Part shown: piece by piece, positions 7,611-16,770 of the stretch
Position numbering within the stretch: the stretch's first letter is position 1
Layout of the letters: every line of letters starts with the position of its first letter
Virus record (IMG/VR): IMGVR_UViG_3300024182_000004
Location: 1 to 50,945 of that record
Reading direction: 5' to 3' (one strand)
DNA length: 50,945 nt
Source of the DNA: a virus
Translations under genes and position numbers: made by a program
Notes under the pieces: generated by a model
The model's input: the letters and a program-made list of their open reading frames with translations, nothing else
What the model was told of the DNA's origin: nothing
The model's database searches: none

Positions 7611-9731
7611 GTGGGACTCCTCGCCGGACAGACCGACTCGCCGAGCAACCTCACCGGCCCTCGCGACCGTCCGCGCCAACTCCTCCCGCTCCCGCCGTAC
7701 GACCTGATCGTTCGAGTCAGCGGCAACGCCGTCCAGCTCCTCGCCGTCGATCGAGCGCAGTTCATTACCGCCGACGGCAACCTCTCCGGGTCGACGAAGT
7801 ACATCTTCTATTGGGTCGCGATGATGGACTCTTCGACGCACGATGGGAGGCTTGAAGCGCTGAACCGCGCGCTCGTCGTCGGCAGCGTTCCGCGAACCTA
7901 CGTGAGCGGCCAGCGGCTCCCCTGCCCCCTACTCACCGACGCTCGCTTCACTAGCGGTTACTTCCTCTGCGTCGGGATGGATGACGAAGGGAACGTCTCG
8001 CAAGGAATCCTCGCGTCCTCGGCGCAATCGAGCACGATCCTCGATGGCTCCGTGCCGGGCCCGGTGACCGACCTGCAGATCAGCGAAGACGGCGAGCAGG
8101 CGAACGGCACCGTCGTTTCGGTTCTCAGCTTCACCTACGTCGCGCCGAATCCGAAGAACTCCTTCATCGGCATCCAGCCGGTTATCCGCGACTACCCGGC
8201 AGTCGGCGATCTGACGGAGTTCGGGCCTCTCGGTTACGGCGGACCAGGGGGGGGCGCCGGAGGCGGACAGCTCCGCATCGTTCCAGCCAGGCGCACCGGC
8301 GACGGGACGATCACGATCACGATGTCGTCCGTCGTCGGGACCGGGACTCACTTCACTCTCTTCGCGAAGACTGGCGACCAGATCGAGGTGTTCGGCGTTC
8401 TCGGTCGCGTTACGGTCAACAGCGACACTCTCATGACTCTCGACGTGGCGTGGCCAGCGACCGCGCCGGTGGTGACGGCGGTCGACCAGTACGTCATGAT
8501 CGGACGCTGCCGGGTGTACGCCGTAGCGCTCTCCCAGCTCCTCGCGCACACCGACGATCAGACCGATTGGCCGTATGTCGACGTCGATATCGACGGGCTC
8601 CTGTCCGCTCCGAACGCGCCAGCCGCCCTGACCCTGACTCCTTTCGGCAACGGGATCCGCGGGCAGTTCGCGCAGGTGGCCGGCGTCGGCATCCGCGGCT
8701 ATCTCGTCTTCCGTTCGACCGGTACGAGCGTCGACCTCTTCAACGCCTTCCAGATCGGCAAAGAGATCAGGCACGATCCGACGACACCGAATGGCGGCAC
8801 GATCCTCCAGTTCGAGGATACGAATTTCACGGTGTTCGAGCGCGAGCAAGGGCAGATTTTCCGGTACTACGTGAAGACGGTCAACGTCCGCGACGAATGG
8901 TCCGGACTCTTCGCGACGGCCACGGCTGCGTGCCGGCTCGACGCACCATCCGACAACAGCCCGACGAATCCAGCCCGCGAGATCGCGCTCAATCAACTAT
9001 GGGACGGCCACATCAACGGGACGGCTGGACTCGTTGGCGTCGGCGACGCTGGCCAGGACGTCAACATGGGCGGCACTCCTCCGGCTGGTCGCGCCAGGTG
9101 GGCGGGCGTCGCTGGCGGGGTGGGCGTGGCTCCCTCGCACGTGAGCTCCACGGAGGTCATCCTCGCGATGAGCGCGCCCGCCGCTGTCGGCCAGAGCGCC
9201 ATCCAGCAGGACATCGGGGGATGGGACAACGCCGCGGCGACCGACAGGCGGCTTCCGACGAACAAGCTGCTCTGCCTCCAGGTCAAGGCGCGTACGACCG
9301 GCGGCCAACCGAACGGAACGCTCTTCCTGGAGATCCAGCAGTGGAACGGCGGCGCGCAGAGCGGGGTGGCGAACTATCGCCAGCGCCTCTCGAACGACGT
9401 CCTCGACACGACGGCGACGAGCCTCGCGATTCAGGGGTCCGACATCGTCACCGACTACACGGTCTACTGGGGCGTCTTCGTCCCCGATCCGAACGTGGTA
9501 ACGACGTTCTTCCGCGCTCGCATCCACTACGACGTGACGAACTGGAACGGGGTGAACGTCTTCGTCACCGAGGCGATGCTGGCGATCGCGGAGACGTTGC
9601 CGCCGTACAATCCGCAGATGGCCGATCCTTCGATCACGTACACGCGGCCGAGCGGCGGGGCTCCTCTTCCGCATGGAGGCTTCGACCCCGACAACGGCGG
9701 CGGTCGAGACCGTATCCCGCTTCCGCCTTGA
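7611..9731 (+). CDS. Large fibre-like structural protein with FnIII-type domains
   Basis: 706 aa from GTG 7611. Residues ~148-215 (PGPVTDLQISEDG...SFTYVAPNPKNSF) and ~333-445 (APNAPAALTLTPF...GYLVFRSTG...FRYYVKTVN) have the pattern of fibronectin type III-like domains. Between them is a Gly-rich linker (GGPGGGAGGG) and the beta module (~223-300) found in three other virion genes. Residues ~520-680 resemble a jelly-roll or carbohydrate-binding type domain. It is probably a tail appendage or surface protein that contacts the host. Start choice is uncertain because the ribosome site is weak. Confidence 0.6.
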   Translation: MGLLAGQTDSPSNLTGPRDRPRQLLPLPPYDLIVRVSGNAVQLLAVDRAQFITADGNLSGSTKYIFYWVAMMDSSTHDGRLEALNRALVVGSVPRTYVSGQRLPCPLLTDARFTSGYFLCVGMDDEGNVSQGILASSAQSSTILDGSVPGPVTDLQISEDGEQANGTVVSVLSFTYVAPNPKNSFIGIQPVIRDYPAVGDLTEFGPLGYGGPGGGAGGGQLRIVPARRTGDGTITITMSSVVGTGTHFTLFAKTGDQIEVFGVLGRVTVNSDTLMTLDVAWPATAPVVTAVDQYVMIGRCRVYAVALSQLLAHTDDQTDWPYVDVDIDGLLSAPNAPAALTLTPFGNGIRGQFAQVAGVGIRGYLVFRSTGTSVDLFNAFQIGKEIRHDPTTPNGGTILQFEDTNFTVFEREQGQIFRYYVKTVNVRDEWSGLFATATAACRLDAPSDNSPTNPAREIALNQLWDGHINGTAGLVGVGDAGQDVNMGGTPPAGRARWAGVAGGVGVAPSHVSSTEVILAMSAPAAVGQSAIQQDIGGWDNAAATDRRLPTNKLLCLQVKARTTGGQPNGTLFLEIQQWNGGAQSGVANYRQRLSNDVLDTTATSLAIQGSDIVTDYTVYWGVFVPDPNVVTTFFRARIHYDVTNWNGVNVFVTEAMLAIAETLPPYNPQMADPSITYTRPSGGAPLPHGGFDPDNGGGRDRIPLPP

Positions 9732-9738
9732 GATCGGT

Positions 9739-9751
9739 TACAATCTGCGCC
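9739..9751 (+). promoter_or_regulatory. Leaderless-type promoter, -10 TACAAT
   Basis: CGGTTACAATCTGCGCC directly precedes the ATG at 9752: TACAAT at 9739-9744, then 7 nt. The block is identical over 16 bases to the copy at 7129-7144. No ribosome site is present. Confidence 0.65.
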
Positions 9752-10069
9752 ATGTTGAAGCGTGAATGGTCCCTGATCGTCGCTGCATTGAAACTTTACG
9801 AAGTCACGAGCCGCGAGTTCGGAGGTCGCCAGATACCCGTTCCGTCTGGCGAGAATGAGTGGGTCGGAATCGCCGATGAATGCGTCGAGCTTCTCAAGAA
9901 GTTGCCTCCGGAGGAACCGGCGACGCCGCCAAAACTGGTACTCACGCGCCCGGACGGTCCGCTCTTCAACGGACTCTCCGTCGAATGTGATTTCTGTCGA
10001 CCGCAGCACCGCATAATCCTCACGCTCGCCGACGACGGAACGGCGTATTGCCAGCACGAATCGCCATGA
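9752..10069 (+). CDS. Hypothetical protein, putative leaderless moron gene
   Basis: 105 aa. The N-terminal helix (REWSLIVAALKLYEV) is followed by a polar middle and a C-terminal CDFCRPQHRIILTLADDGTAYCQHE, whose CxxC...C.H set suggests a metal site. It has no ribosome site and starts 7 nt after a TACAAT box. Its stop overlaps the next start (ATGA), forming a two-gene unit within the virion-gene run. The function is unknown. Confidence 0.7.
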   Translation: MLKREWSLIVAALKLYEVTSREFGGRQIPVPSGENEWVGIADECVELLKKLPPEEPATPPKLVLTRPDGPLFNGLSVECDFCRPQHRIILTLADDGTAYCQHESP

Positions 10070-10542
10070 CCACCCACATCGGCCCCCCCTCGATCGACAA
10101 GAGCGGTCAGCACGGCGTTGCGGTTCATCTCCACCTCGAAGCCGGAGGCTGGCACGGCAGCTACCGGATCGCCACGCACGGCAGGAGCGCTGATTGGGTC
10201 GCCGCCGAGCATGCGCGGATCGTCGAGTGGCACAGCAGGAAAGCCGCGAAGTTGACCGAGCTGCAGTCGCTCGTCGGGATGACGATCGCGGGCGGCTTCG
10301 TCATCATGGACGCGACGGTTCGTGATCGCGGCCACGGATGCGAGTTGATCTGCCGCGCTCTCTTCGCCGGGCCACCTTCCGTTCCTCTGCGCATGGTCGA
10401 GTTCTTCGACGATCCGAGCCACGTTCCCTCGGCGCAGGCACTCGTGAACGCGATGAACGAGCGAATCCATCTTCAGGCGAAGAGCGCGGACGCTCGCGAT
10501 CAGCACGTCGCTGAGGTGCGCGGCATTCTCGGTTTGACTTGA
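10066..10542 (+). CDS. Hypothetical protein, second gene of a small two-gene unit
   Basis: 158 aa, soluble, overlapping the preceding gene by 4 bases (ATGA). The N-terminal third is beta-like with His-rich strands (VAVHLHLEAGGWHGSYRIATHG), then a helical segment and a C-terminal charged region. I recognise no family. The last codons (TTGACTTGA) contain the -35 box of the promoter for the downstream RNA element. Confidence 0.65.
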   Translation: MTTHIGPPSIDKSGQHGVAVHLHLEAGGWHGSYRIATHGRSADWVAAEHARIVEWHSRKAAKLTELQSLVGMTIAGGFVIMDATVRDRGHGCELICRALFAGPPSVPLRMVEFFDDPSHVPSAQALVNAMNERIHLQAKSADARDQHVAEVRGILGLT

Positions 10543-10563
10543 TCTTCGTTTATCGGTTACACT
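10534..10563 (+). promoter_or_regulatory. Promoter for the 10571 RNA element (TTGACT-18-TACACT)
   Basis: TTGACT at 10534-10539, an 18-bp spacer and TACACT at 10558-10563, followed by CCGCGCC. This is one of the best matches to a sigma-70-like promoter in the genome and shares the GGTTACACTCCGCGCC block with other copies. With the usual 7-nt gap the transcript would begin at G10571. Confidence 0.8.
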
Positions 10564-10570
10564 CCGCGCC

Positions 10571-10749
10571 GTTAGTCCACGTCGGGTAATCGCGCGTAAC
10601 TTGTGGACTGGTGCCGAAGCAACCCGATAACGGAGGCATCACGGCAGGACGGGCCGTACATGGGTGGCCGCACCCTGAAACCGACTGGCGGCACTCTTTT
10701 GCCGTGAAAACGTGCATAATTGCCTCCGTCGAAAGGCAGGAGGTCGCGC
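10571..10749 (+). ncRNA. Structured leader RNA, possible bistable regulator of the 10750 gene
   Basis: Non-coding stretch with nested perfect complements. AGTCCAC (10574-10580) pairs with GTGGACT (10603-10609), and TCGGGT in its loop (10582-10587) pairs with ACCCGA (10622-10627), an H-type pseudoknot. ACGGAGGCA (10630-10638) pairs with TGCCTCCGT (10721-10729), enclosing CACGGCA (10640-10646) with TGCCGTG (10700-10706) and a GGGTG/CACCC hairpin (10662-10675). The segment TGCCTCC at 10721 is also complementary to the AGGCAGGAGG ribosome site at 10734-10743. So the upstream arm could free the ribosome site and its loss could block it, as in a translational riboswitch. The ligand, if any, is unknown; a processed sRNA is the alternative. 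Confidence 0.6.
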
Positions 10750-11325
10750 GTGGCATTCGGGTTGTCCACAAAGGCGGACGTCAACGCCATCAAGTTCATG
10801 GGCCAGGACTGGCTCACCTCCGGAAAAGGCATCACCGACATGTCGCTCGATGACCTTCATCGGATGAGCGGCGACTTCCAAAACCAGATCAACACGGGCG
10901 GACTCACTCCGGCGCTCAACAGGCAATACGATGTAGCCGGCGGCGCGATCTCAGACAATGCCGTTCGCGCGGCGCGCTCGTTCAGGGCTGGCCTCGGCCA
11001 AACCGCGATACAGAACGGTGGAACGTTGTCGACGGCGGCTCAGGCCGAACTCGCGACGCGCAACGAGGCGAACATCAACGAAGACACCTTTACAGCGCGG
11101 AACAACCTCGCGTTCGACAAGGCGAAGGTCTCGCAGGCGGCCACCTCCGAGCTCCAGGACCGCATCCTCAAAGTCGCGGACATGGTACGCACGACTGGTC
11201 TCACGCGCGAACAGATGGGGTCCGCGGCGCTGATACAGGCGGCGGTTCTGAAGCTCCAGCAGAAGCGGGATACGCTCAACGCCTTGACGTCCATCCTCCA
11301 CGCTGGCGTTGGCGGGGGCGGCTAA
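10750..11325 (+). CDS. Putative internal virion (ejection) protein, small
   Basis: 191 aa from GTG 10750 with a GGAGG ribosome site at 10739-10743; an in-frame TTG at 10720 is less likely. The protein is Ala/Asn/Gln-rich and mostly helical, with a C-terminal helix (about 130-180) and a GVGGGG end. It is followed by two larger genes of similar character, the three-gene pattern of podovirus ejection proteins. The function is inferred from order and composition. Confidence 0.5.
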   Translation: MAFGLSTKADVNAIKFMGQDWLTSGKGITDMSLDDLHRMSGDFQNQINTGGLTPALNRQYDVAGGAISDNAVRAARSFRAGLGQTAIQNGGTLSTAAQAELATRNEANINEDTFTARNNLAFDKAKVSQAATSELQDRILKVADMVRTTGLTREQMGSAALIQAAVLKLQQKRDTLNALTSILHAGVGGGG

Positions 11326-11328
11326 GCC

Positions 11329-12729
11329 GTGCCGGTACTTGGCGGGTTGTTCAATAATCAGTGGCAGGACGGCGGTGGCGACTTCGGCGTGATTGCCTCG
11401 CGCGTGGCCGAGCAGCTCGCGAATACGAACGCGGCCTCGACCAGCGAGCAGCAGAAAAAGATCACCGAGATCGCCAAGCGGCCGCAACCGGTCAGATCCG
11501 TCACTGTCACGCACAAGCCCGATGGGACGATGGACCAGATCGTCACCGTCAAGAACGCGCCGCAGCAAGATCCGGCGCAGGAAGCGCAGGCGGCCAGCGC
11601 GGGACCGCAGGCCGACTACCTTCAGCATGTTGTCGCTCCGATCATCCACGGCGGCGCTGCGACGATCTCGGCACTGCCGGATCCCGAATCGATCGACCCG
11701 GGCCTCCTCGCCAGCCGGCAAGGGCGAGAGCAACTTCTCAAACAGTCCGGGCTCGATGCGGCGTTCGGGCACAGGCCTGGCGAGGGGTTGCTCGGGATGG
11801 CGGCCCGGCTCGACAAGCGCGACGAGTTGCTCAACGACCCGGAGCGTCTCAAGCGCCTCGTCATGGCGCAGAGGTTTCGCGAACGAGCCGCCGTAGGTGA
11901 CGAGGTTCGACCGTTCCAGCAAGACCTCAACGCCATGGACACGCAGAGGCGCCAGCACGAGATGGAGGTGCGGCAGGGCATCGCCGAGGATCGTAGGCAG
12001 AAAACTGAGGCGCGGCGCGAGGAGGAGACCTTCATCGGCGACTTCACCCGTGGCGACCACAATTACGGATTCATGGACGACAAGGGTGCGCAGACGCTGA
12101 TCGATGCCGAGAAGCAGCGGTATAAGGCCCGGTTCGGCGAGGACAAAGAGATGCCCGCGTGGATGGAAACCATGATGCATTCGAGGATCATGGACGACCG
12201 CGCGAAGAACTCCTCGGACAAAGCGAAGACGCAGTTCACCCAGGACAACCAGGACCGCAGCTACGAGCGGCTGATGACGATCCTCGGGATGCAGCAGGCC
12301 AACACGCAGAGCATGATTGCGGCGCGGGATGCGAAGGCGAACACCACGCGCGTTTCCCGCCGCGACGCGATCGAGACCCCGGCGAACGAGTTGCTATCGT
12401 ACCTCGGCGACGACAGCTACGATCAGAAGTCGGTCAACCGCGCGCTGACCACGAAAGACAACGTGCTCGGGCAGGAGCGCAACAAACTCACTGCGGCGAT
12501 CCGTCTCGATTCCCCCACCGTGAACACGATGGCCACGAGCGAGCCGTGGAAGAAGAGCGAGATCGCGAAGATCATCGCGCGGATCAAAAACAACCAACAG
12601 CGCATCCGCGAGATCGACGCAGAGCGCGCAATCATTGCGAGACGCTCGGCCACGGCTACGCCAGCCGGCGCACCGCCTCCTCCTCCTCCATCCGCCGCGC
12701 CTCGTGACCCGCTCGGAATCCTTCACTAA
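11329..12729 (+). CDS. Putative internal virion (ejection) protein, middle
   Basis: 466 aa from GTG 11329, just after the previous stop. It is highly charged and predicted helical, with long Arg/Glu/Gln/Lys stretches (about residues 155-300) likely to form coiled coils, and a Pro-rich C-terminus (PPPPPPSAAPRDP). No membrane segment or enzymatic motif is visible. Position between a small helical protein and the giant LPD38-type protein suggests an ejectosome component. The stop overlaps the next ATG (TAATG). Confidence 0.5.
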   Translation: MPVLGGLFNNQWQDGGGDFGVIASRVAEQLANTNAASTSEQQKKITEIAKRPQPVRSVTVTHKPDGTMDQIVTVKNAPQQDPAQEAQAASAGPQADYLQHVVAPIIHGGAATISALPDPESIDPGLLASRQGREQLLKQSGLDAAFGHRPGEGLLGMAARLDKRDELLNDPERLKRLVMAQRFRERAAVGDEVRPFQQDLNAMDTQRRQHEMEVRQGIAEDRRQKTEARREEETFIGDFTRGDHNYGFMDDKGAQTLIDAEKQRYKARFGEDKEMPAWMETMMHSRIMDDRAKNSSDKAKTQFTQDNQDRSYERLMTILGMQQANTQSMIAARDAKANTTRVSRRDAIETPANELLSYLGDDSYDQKSVNRALTTKDNVLGQERNKLTAAIRLDSPTVNTMATSEPWKKSEIAKIIARIKNNQQRIREIDAERAIIARRSATATPAGAPPPPPPSAAPRDPLGILH

Positions 12730-15700
12730 TGCCCCAGATGACGACTGCTCAGTTCGCGCAGAGCGTCCGCGCGAAGTATCCGGGCTCGTACGATGATCTC
12801 GGGGATGACGATCTGGTCTCGAGGGTAGTCGCCAAACATCCTGAGTACGTGGCTGATGGGGTGGTCGAAGCGCCGAAGACTGCCGCGGCGCCGGCGCCGT
12901 CGAGATTGGACGCCGCGCGAGCGAAACTCTCTCAGCCGCAAGGCGACGGAGGCAGCGCGTGGGATTACGTGACCGGCGCCGCCAAGGGTATCGCTCGCGC
13001 GGTAGGGGTTCCGACCAGCGTCGACGAACTGAAGGCAGACGCGAAAGACTCCGTGCTCAACGTGCTCACCGCCGGAGTCGTACCGGCAGCGAACAAGGCC
13101 GTCGGGATGGTTCAGCAGGGCATCAGCGCATACCAGAGGGCGAAGGACGCTAAAGGCGCAGCGCGGACGGCCCAGGCTGTGGCGTCTGGAGTCCCGTTTG
13201 TCGGTCAGCCGGTGGCCGCCGTCGTCGATCCGGCGATCTCCGAAGCGGAGGGCTACGGGCCTACGCACGAACAGAATGTCGCCGCAGTCGAAGGGGGCGC
13301 TTCCCTCGCTACGCTCATGCTCGCTCCGAAGGTGCTCAGGAAGGTGAGCAAGCTCGCCGAGGCCCGCGCCGCGCTCAAGGCTCGAAGCGCGCCGGTGGAA
13401 GCGGCGGCGGTTAGTCCACCATCTGAAGCCATCCCTTCAGAGGCTTCCGCGCCGGCCGGACCAGTTGCCGCGCCGGCGGACGAAATTAGTCCACCCTCAA
13501 CCGAGGCCGCAAAACCGGACCAGCCGCCCACGATCCGCACCCCCGAGGCGATCTTCGCCGACATGCAGAAGGCCGAGACGGACCTGAAGGCCGCGACCGA
13601 TGCGGTTCAGCCCCGGGAATCACCAGCAGCCGCAGCCTCTCCTGCCGCCGCAGCGCCATCAGAAGCCGAGCCTCCGCCAGCCCCCCCCACGCCGCCGATC
13701 GCGCCACGGGGCGATTCTGGGACAAATGGAGGTGGTTTCGACGCTCAGGCGTACGTCAAGGAACAGGTTGCCGCCCGCGAGGCCGCCAGGAAAGCCGGAT
13801 CACCCGCTGGTGTTTTGGCTAAAGGGCGGTCGTTGCTTTCCGATATCAAGCGAAAGCTGGTCGACTCGAACGCCCCGATCGAGGATCTATTGAACGACAT
13901 CACCAAGCGCGAGAAGATCAAGCTGGCGCCATCGCGGGACATCACCAACGCAATCGACCGGGTCTACCGCGCGCCCTCCATCGCCGGCCAGTTCGCGAAG
14001 GAGAACGGGATCGAAGGTGTCATCCGTGACGTCCCTGACCTCGACACCCTCGACCAGTACCTCATAGCAAAGCAGGCGCAGACCGTAGCCGAATCTGGTC
14101 GCGAGACCGGTCGCAACCTCCCAGAGGATCGGCTCTTTATGGATACCGTGGGTCCGACCTATGAGCCGTTCGCGCAACAGATCAACACCTACTCCCAGAG
14201 GCTCCTTGACTACGCCACCGAATCCGGTCTCGTGAGTCCCGAGCTCGCAGCCAGCCTCAAAGAGCAATACCCGGATTACGTTCCCCTCCAGCGCGTCTTC
14301 GGTGAGGCCGAGAACACAGGAGCGCCCGGCGGCGGAAGTGGGCCGGCTTCAATTTCCGGACAAACGGTCGTCCGCAAATTGAAGGGGTCCGCGCGTCAGA
14401 TCGAGAGCCCGGTAGAGTCGATGATGGCGAAGACGACGGAGGCGTTCACGCAGGGCGAGAAGAACAAGGCGGGGCAGCTGCTGGCTGGCTACCGAGATCT
14501 ACCCGGCAACCCGTTCCAGATTGAGGAAGTGATGGGCGACAAGGTGCCGACCGGCGCCCATACGATCTCGTACCTCGACCAGGGCGTGAAGCGAACCTTC
14601 ACGGCGCCGAAGCTCATCGCTAACGCCGCAAAGGCGCTCGATGTCCAGCGCCTCGGCATCGTCGGGCGAATCCTCGCGACTCCAGTTCGCGTGGCGAAGG
14701 TCGGCATCACCGGCATCAACCCGGCCTTTCTGGCCTCGAACATCGCGAAAGACCAGATCACTGGATTCATCAACTCCGAGCGCGGGATCAATACCCTCGC
14801 CAATCCGATGACCTTCAGCAAGGCGCTATTCCAGGCCGTCGGCCACGGCGATCTCTTTGACGAGATGATCCGTGAGGGGGCGCTCGGGACCTCCTTCGAC
14901 ATGGCGAGGAATCAGATCCCAGCCACGGTCGCTTCGATCCGGAGCACGCGCTCGCTGATGACACGCGCCGCCTACATGGTCCGACATCCGAGCCAGGTAT
15001 TGCGCGCGGCCGAAGACGTTCTTGCTCGAGGCGAAGAGTTCACCCGCATCCAGCACTACATCGCCGGCAAGGAAGGCGCTCTGCAGTCAGGCCTTCCAGA
15101 GGAAGAGGCGCGCATCGCCGGCGCCAGAGCAGCTCGCGAGAACACTGTCAACTTCGCCCGCCGCGGCGAATGGGGGACGGTCCTCAACTCCACATTTCTT
15201 TACCTTAACGCGCAGATCCAGGGCACGCGCACGCTCCTTCGGAACCTCCAGTCCCGGCCGATGGCCACGGGGGCGAAGATCGGAACGGCGGTCTTCATGC
15301 CGGTAGCGATGGCTACGGCGTGGAACATGAAAGACCCGGCGCGACGCAAGGCCTACCAGGACATTTCGGAGTTTGAGCATCAGAACAACATCATCCTCGT
15401 GCCGCCGAACCCTACCCAGAACGAGAAAGGGCAGTGGCGCGTCCTAAAGATCCCCCTCTCCCAGGAGATCAACAACCTCGCCGACGTACCGCGGCGCGTC
15501 ATCGAGCACGCCTTCGGTGCTGACCCGATTCGCGCTGGCCAGGTCGCGGAGGCGCTGGTCGGAACGGTATCGCCGGTCGGGACGACAAAGGGGCAGGTGT
15601 TCTCGACGATGACTCCGCAGTTCATCAAGCCAGCGCTCGAAATCGCAATGAACAAGAACATCTTCACGGGTCGCGAGATCGTCCCTCAGTCGCCCGGCTC

Positions 15701-16010
15701 GCGCTACCGTAAGGACATGGCCACAGGCGGCACAGCGCGCGCCATCGCGAGGCAGCTCGGAGCGTCGCCTATCCAAGTTGAGGAGGCGATCCGTGAGACC
15801 TTCGGGGGCACAGGAACGCAGGTGATGAACCTCACCGACCAGACAACGAAGGTGCTGACCGGCAATCCGAAGTATCCAGTTGGCGGCGAGAGTTCGCTGG
15901 AGGCTACGCGCCGCCGGTTCGGTTTGGCATTCGGCGGAGAGGTTCAGCGAAAGCAGAACCAGCAGGCAAAGGACGCGCAGGAGAAGGCAGCGCAGTCGAT
16001 GGTGAAATGA
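12729..16010 (+). CDS. Large internal virion protein with LPD38-type domain
   Basis: 1093 aa. The N-terminus (FAQSVRAKYPGSYDDLGDDDLVSRVVAKHPEY) is a short repeat typical of phage internal and polyvalent proteins. Residues ~150-345 are an Ala/Pro-rich low-complexity linker. Residues ~630-830, with RVAKVGITGINPAFLASNIAKDQITG, match the pattern of the large polyvalent protein-associated domain LPD38. No transglycosylase or methyltransferase motif is seen. Such proteins are packaged and injected with the DNA. The extreme C-terminus is a charged helix (QRKQNQQAKDAQEKAAQ). Confidence 0.65.
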   Translation: MPQMTTAQFAQSVRAKYPGSYDDLGDDDLVSRVVAKHPEYVADGVVEAPKTAAAPAPSRLDAARAKLSQPQGDGGSAWDYVTGAAKGIARAVGVPTSVDELKADAKDSVLNVLTAGVVPAANKAVGMVQQGISAYQRAKDAKGAARTAQAVASGVPFVGQPVAAVVDPAISEAEGYGPTHEQNVAAVEGGASLATLMLAPKVLRKVSKLAEARAALKARSAPVEAAAVSPPSEAIPSEASAPAGPVAAPADEISPPSTEAAKPDQPPTIRTPEAIFADMQKAETDLKAATDAVQPRESPAAAASPAAAAPSEAEPPPAPPTPPIAPRGDSGTNGGGFDAQAYVKEQVAAREAARKAGSPAGVLAKGRSLLSDIKRKLVDSNAPIEDLLNDITKREKIKLAPSRDITNAIDRVYRAPSIAGQFAKENGIEGVIRDVPDLDTLDQYLIAKQAQTVAESGRETGRNLPEDRLFMDTVGPTYEPFAQQINTYSQRLLDYATESGLVSPELAASLKEQYPDYVPLQRVFGEAENTGAPGGGSGPASISGQTVVRKLKGSARQIESPVESMMAKTTEAFTQGEKNKAGQLLAGYRDLPGNPFQIEEVMGDKVPTGAHTISYLDQGVKRTFTAPKLIANAAKALDVQRLGIVGRILATPVRVAKVGITGINPAFLASNIAKDQITGFINSERGINTLANPMTFSKALFQAVGHGDLFDEMIREGALGTSFDMARNQIPATVASIRSTRSLMTRAAYMVRHPSQVLRAAEDVLARGEEFTRIQHYIAGKEGALQSGLPEEEARIAGARAARENTVNFARRGEWGTVLNSTFLYLNAQIQGTRTLLRNLQSRPMATGAKIGTAVFMPVAMATAWNMKDPARRKAYQDISEFEHQNNIILVPPNPTQNEKGQWRVLKIPLSQEINNLADVPRRVIEHAFGADPIRAGQVAEALVGTVSPVGTTKGQVFSTMTPQFIKPALEIAMNKNIFTGREIVPQSPGSRYRKDMATGGTARAIARQLGASPIQVEEAIRETFGGTGTQVMNLTDQTTKVLTGNPKYPVGGESSLEATRRRFGLAFGGEVQRKQNQQAKDAQEKAAQSMVK

Positions 16011-16052
16011 TTTTTGTGGCACTATGTCCCGTACAGAGGGAGGGGCCGTGGA

Positions 16053-16424
16053 ATGGCTGAGCACGAAACGCCGCATCGGGGTGGCGACCGCAGATCGGCG
16101 TGGACAGACCCGCACTTCTGGATGCCGCTCGTCATTCAGGCCATCATCTCCCTTGTCGCCATCGTCACGATCGTTGCGAACACGCGTTCGGATGTCTCCA
16201 GCCTCAAGGAGACAATCGCCGAACTGCGTGGCCAGGTTACCGCCCTGCAATCACTCGTCACCATCACCACGGAGCAAAAGGGGAAGATGGAAGCGCTCGA
16301 AGGTCGCGTGACAAAGCTGGAGAATTTCCAGGAGACGCAGGAGAAGGCCTACAATATCAACTTCACGACGCGGCTCGCGAGGGTCGAAGCGCGGCAAGGC
16401 GTATCAACGAAAGCGGGGGAGTGA
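16053..16424 (+). CDS. Single-pass membrane protein with coiled coil (lysis-type candidate)
   Basis: 123 aa. A basic N-terminus (about 20 residues) leads into one membrane segment at about residues 25-45 (FWMPLVIQAIISLVAIVTIV), then a heptad-like region (SSLKETIAELRGQVTALQSL...MEALEGRVTKLENF). This resembles haemolysin/holin-accessory proteins. ATG 16053 is preferred because GGGAGGGG lies about 10 nt upstream; an in-frame ATG at 16014 would add 13 residues with no ribosome site. It could act in lysis with the downstream membrane protein. Confidence 0.6.
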   Translation: MAEHETPHRGGDRRSAWTDPHFWMPLVIQAIISLVAIVTIVANTRSDVSSLKETIAELRGQVTALQSLVTITTEQKGKMEALEGRVTKLENFQETQEKAYNINFTTRLARVEARQGVSTKAGE

Positions 16425-16427
16425 ACG

Positions 16428-16766
16428 ATGTGCGACGCGGCCTGTATCAAGAACATCATCAACGGACAGTTCATGGCCACCCTCGCGCCGATTCTGGCCG
16501 AGAGTACGAGCAATGCCCAAATCCGCGATGCAGCAAAAGGTCTCGGGATCGCCGCCGCTGCGCAAGCTGAAATGTTCGACGCGCTCGGGTTCATCATCGC
16601 GAGCGAAGAGCGGTCGGCCAGCTTCAGCGGATGCGCGCAGGCGCAGGCTCTCGTCAAATGGATCGTCGCCGGATCGGACGTGGCGAACGTCGACAAGATG
16701 CTGAACTGGACAGCCGATATCTGGAAGTCCATCGCCGATCTCGCCGCCGGAAAGTTGTCCACATAG
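16428..16766 (+). CDS. Hypothetical protein between two membrane proteins
   Basis: 112 aa, soluble, Ala-rich and helical, with three Cys (C2, C6 and one in the middle). No known motif. It starts 3 nt after the stop of the preceding coiled-coil protein and ends 4 nt before the next gene, so the three are probably co-expressed. No membrane segment is convincing, so a holin role is unlikely for this one. Confidence 0.6.
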   Translation: MCDAACIKNIINGQFMATLAPILAESTSNAQIRDAAKGLGIAAAAQAEMFDALGFIIASEERSASFSGCAQAQALVKWIVAGSDVANVDKMLNWTADIWKSIADLAAGKLST

Positions 16767-16770
16767 CCGC

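Noticed and set aside
8450-10069. 539-aa plus-strand ORF spanning the fibre gene and the next gene
   Set aside because: Most of it is an Arg-rich shadow. Only its last 105 codons (from 9752) look coding, and they have their own promoter.
10951-12180. 409-aa minus-strand ORF opposite the ejection-protein genes
   Set aside because: Mirror-frame ORF typical of high third-position GC; no ribosome site or operon context on this strand.
16014-16052. Longer start for the 16053 membrane protein with a promoter-like CACTAT
   Set aside because: No ribosome site for ATG 16014 and no -35 box; the later ATG has GGGAGGGG.
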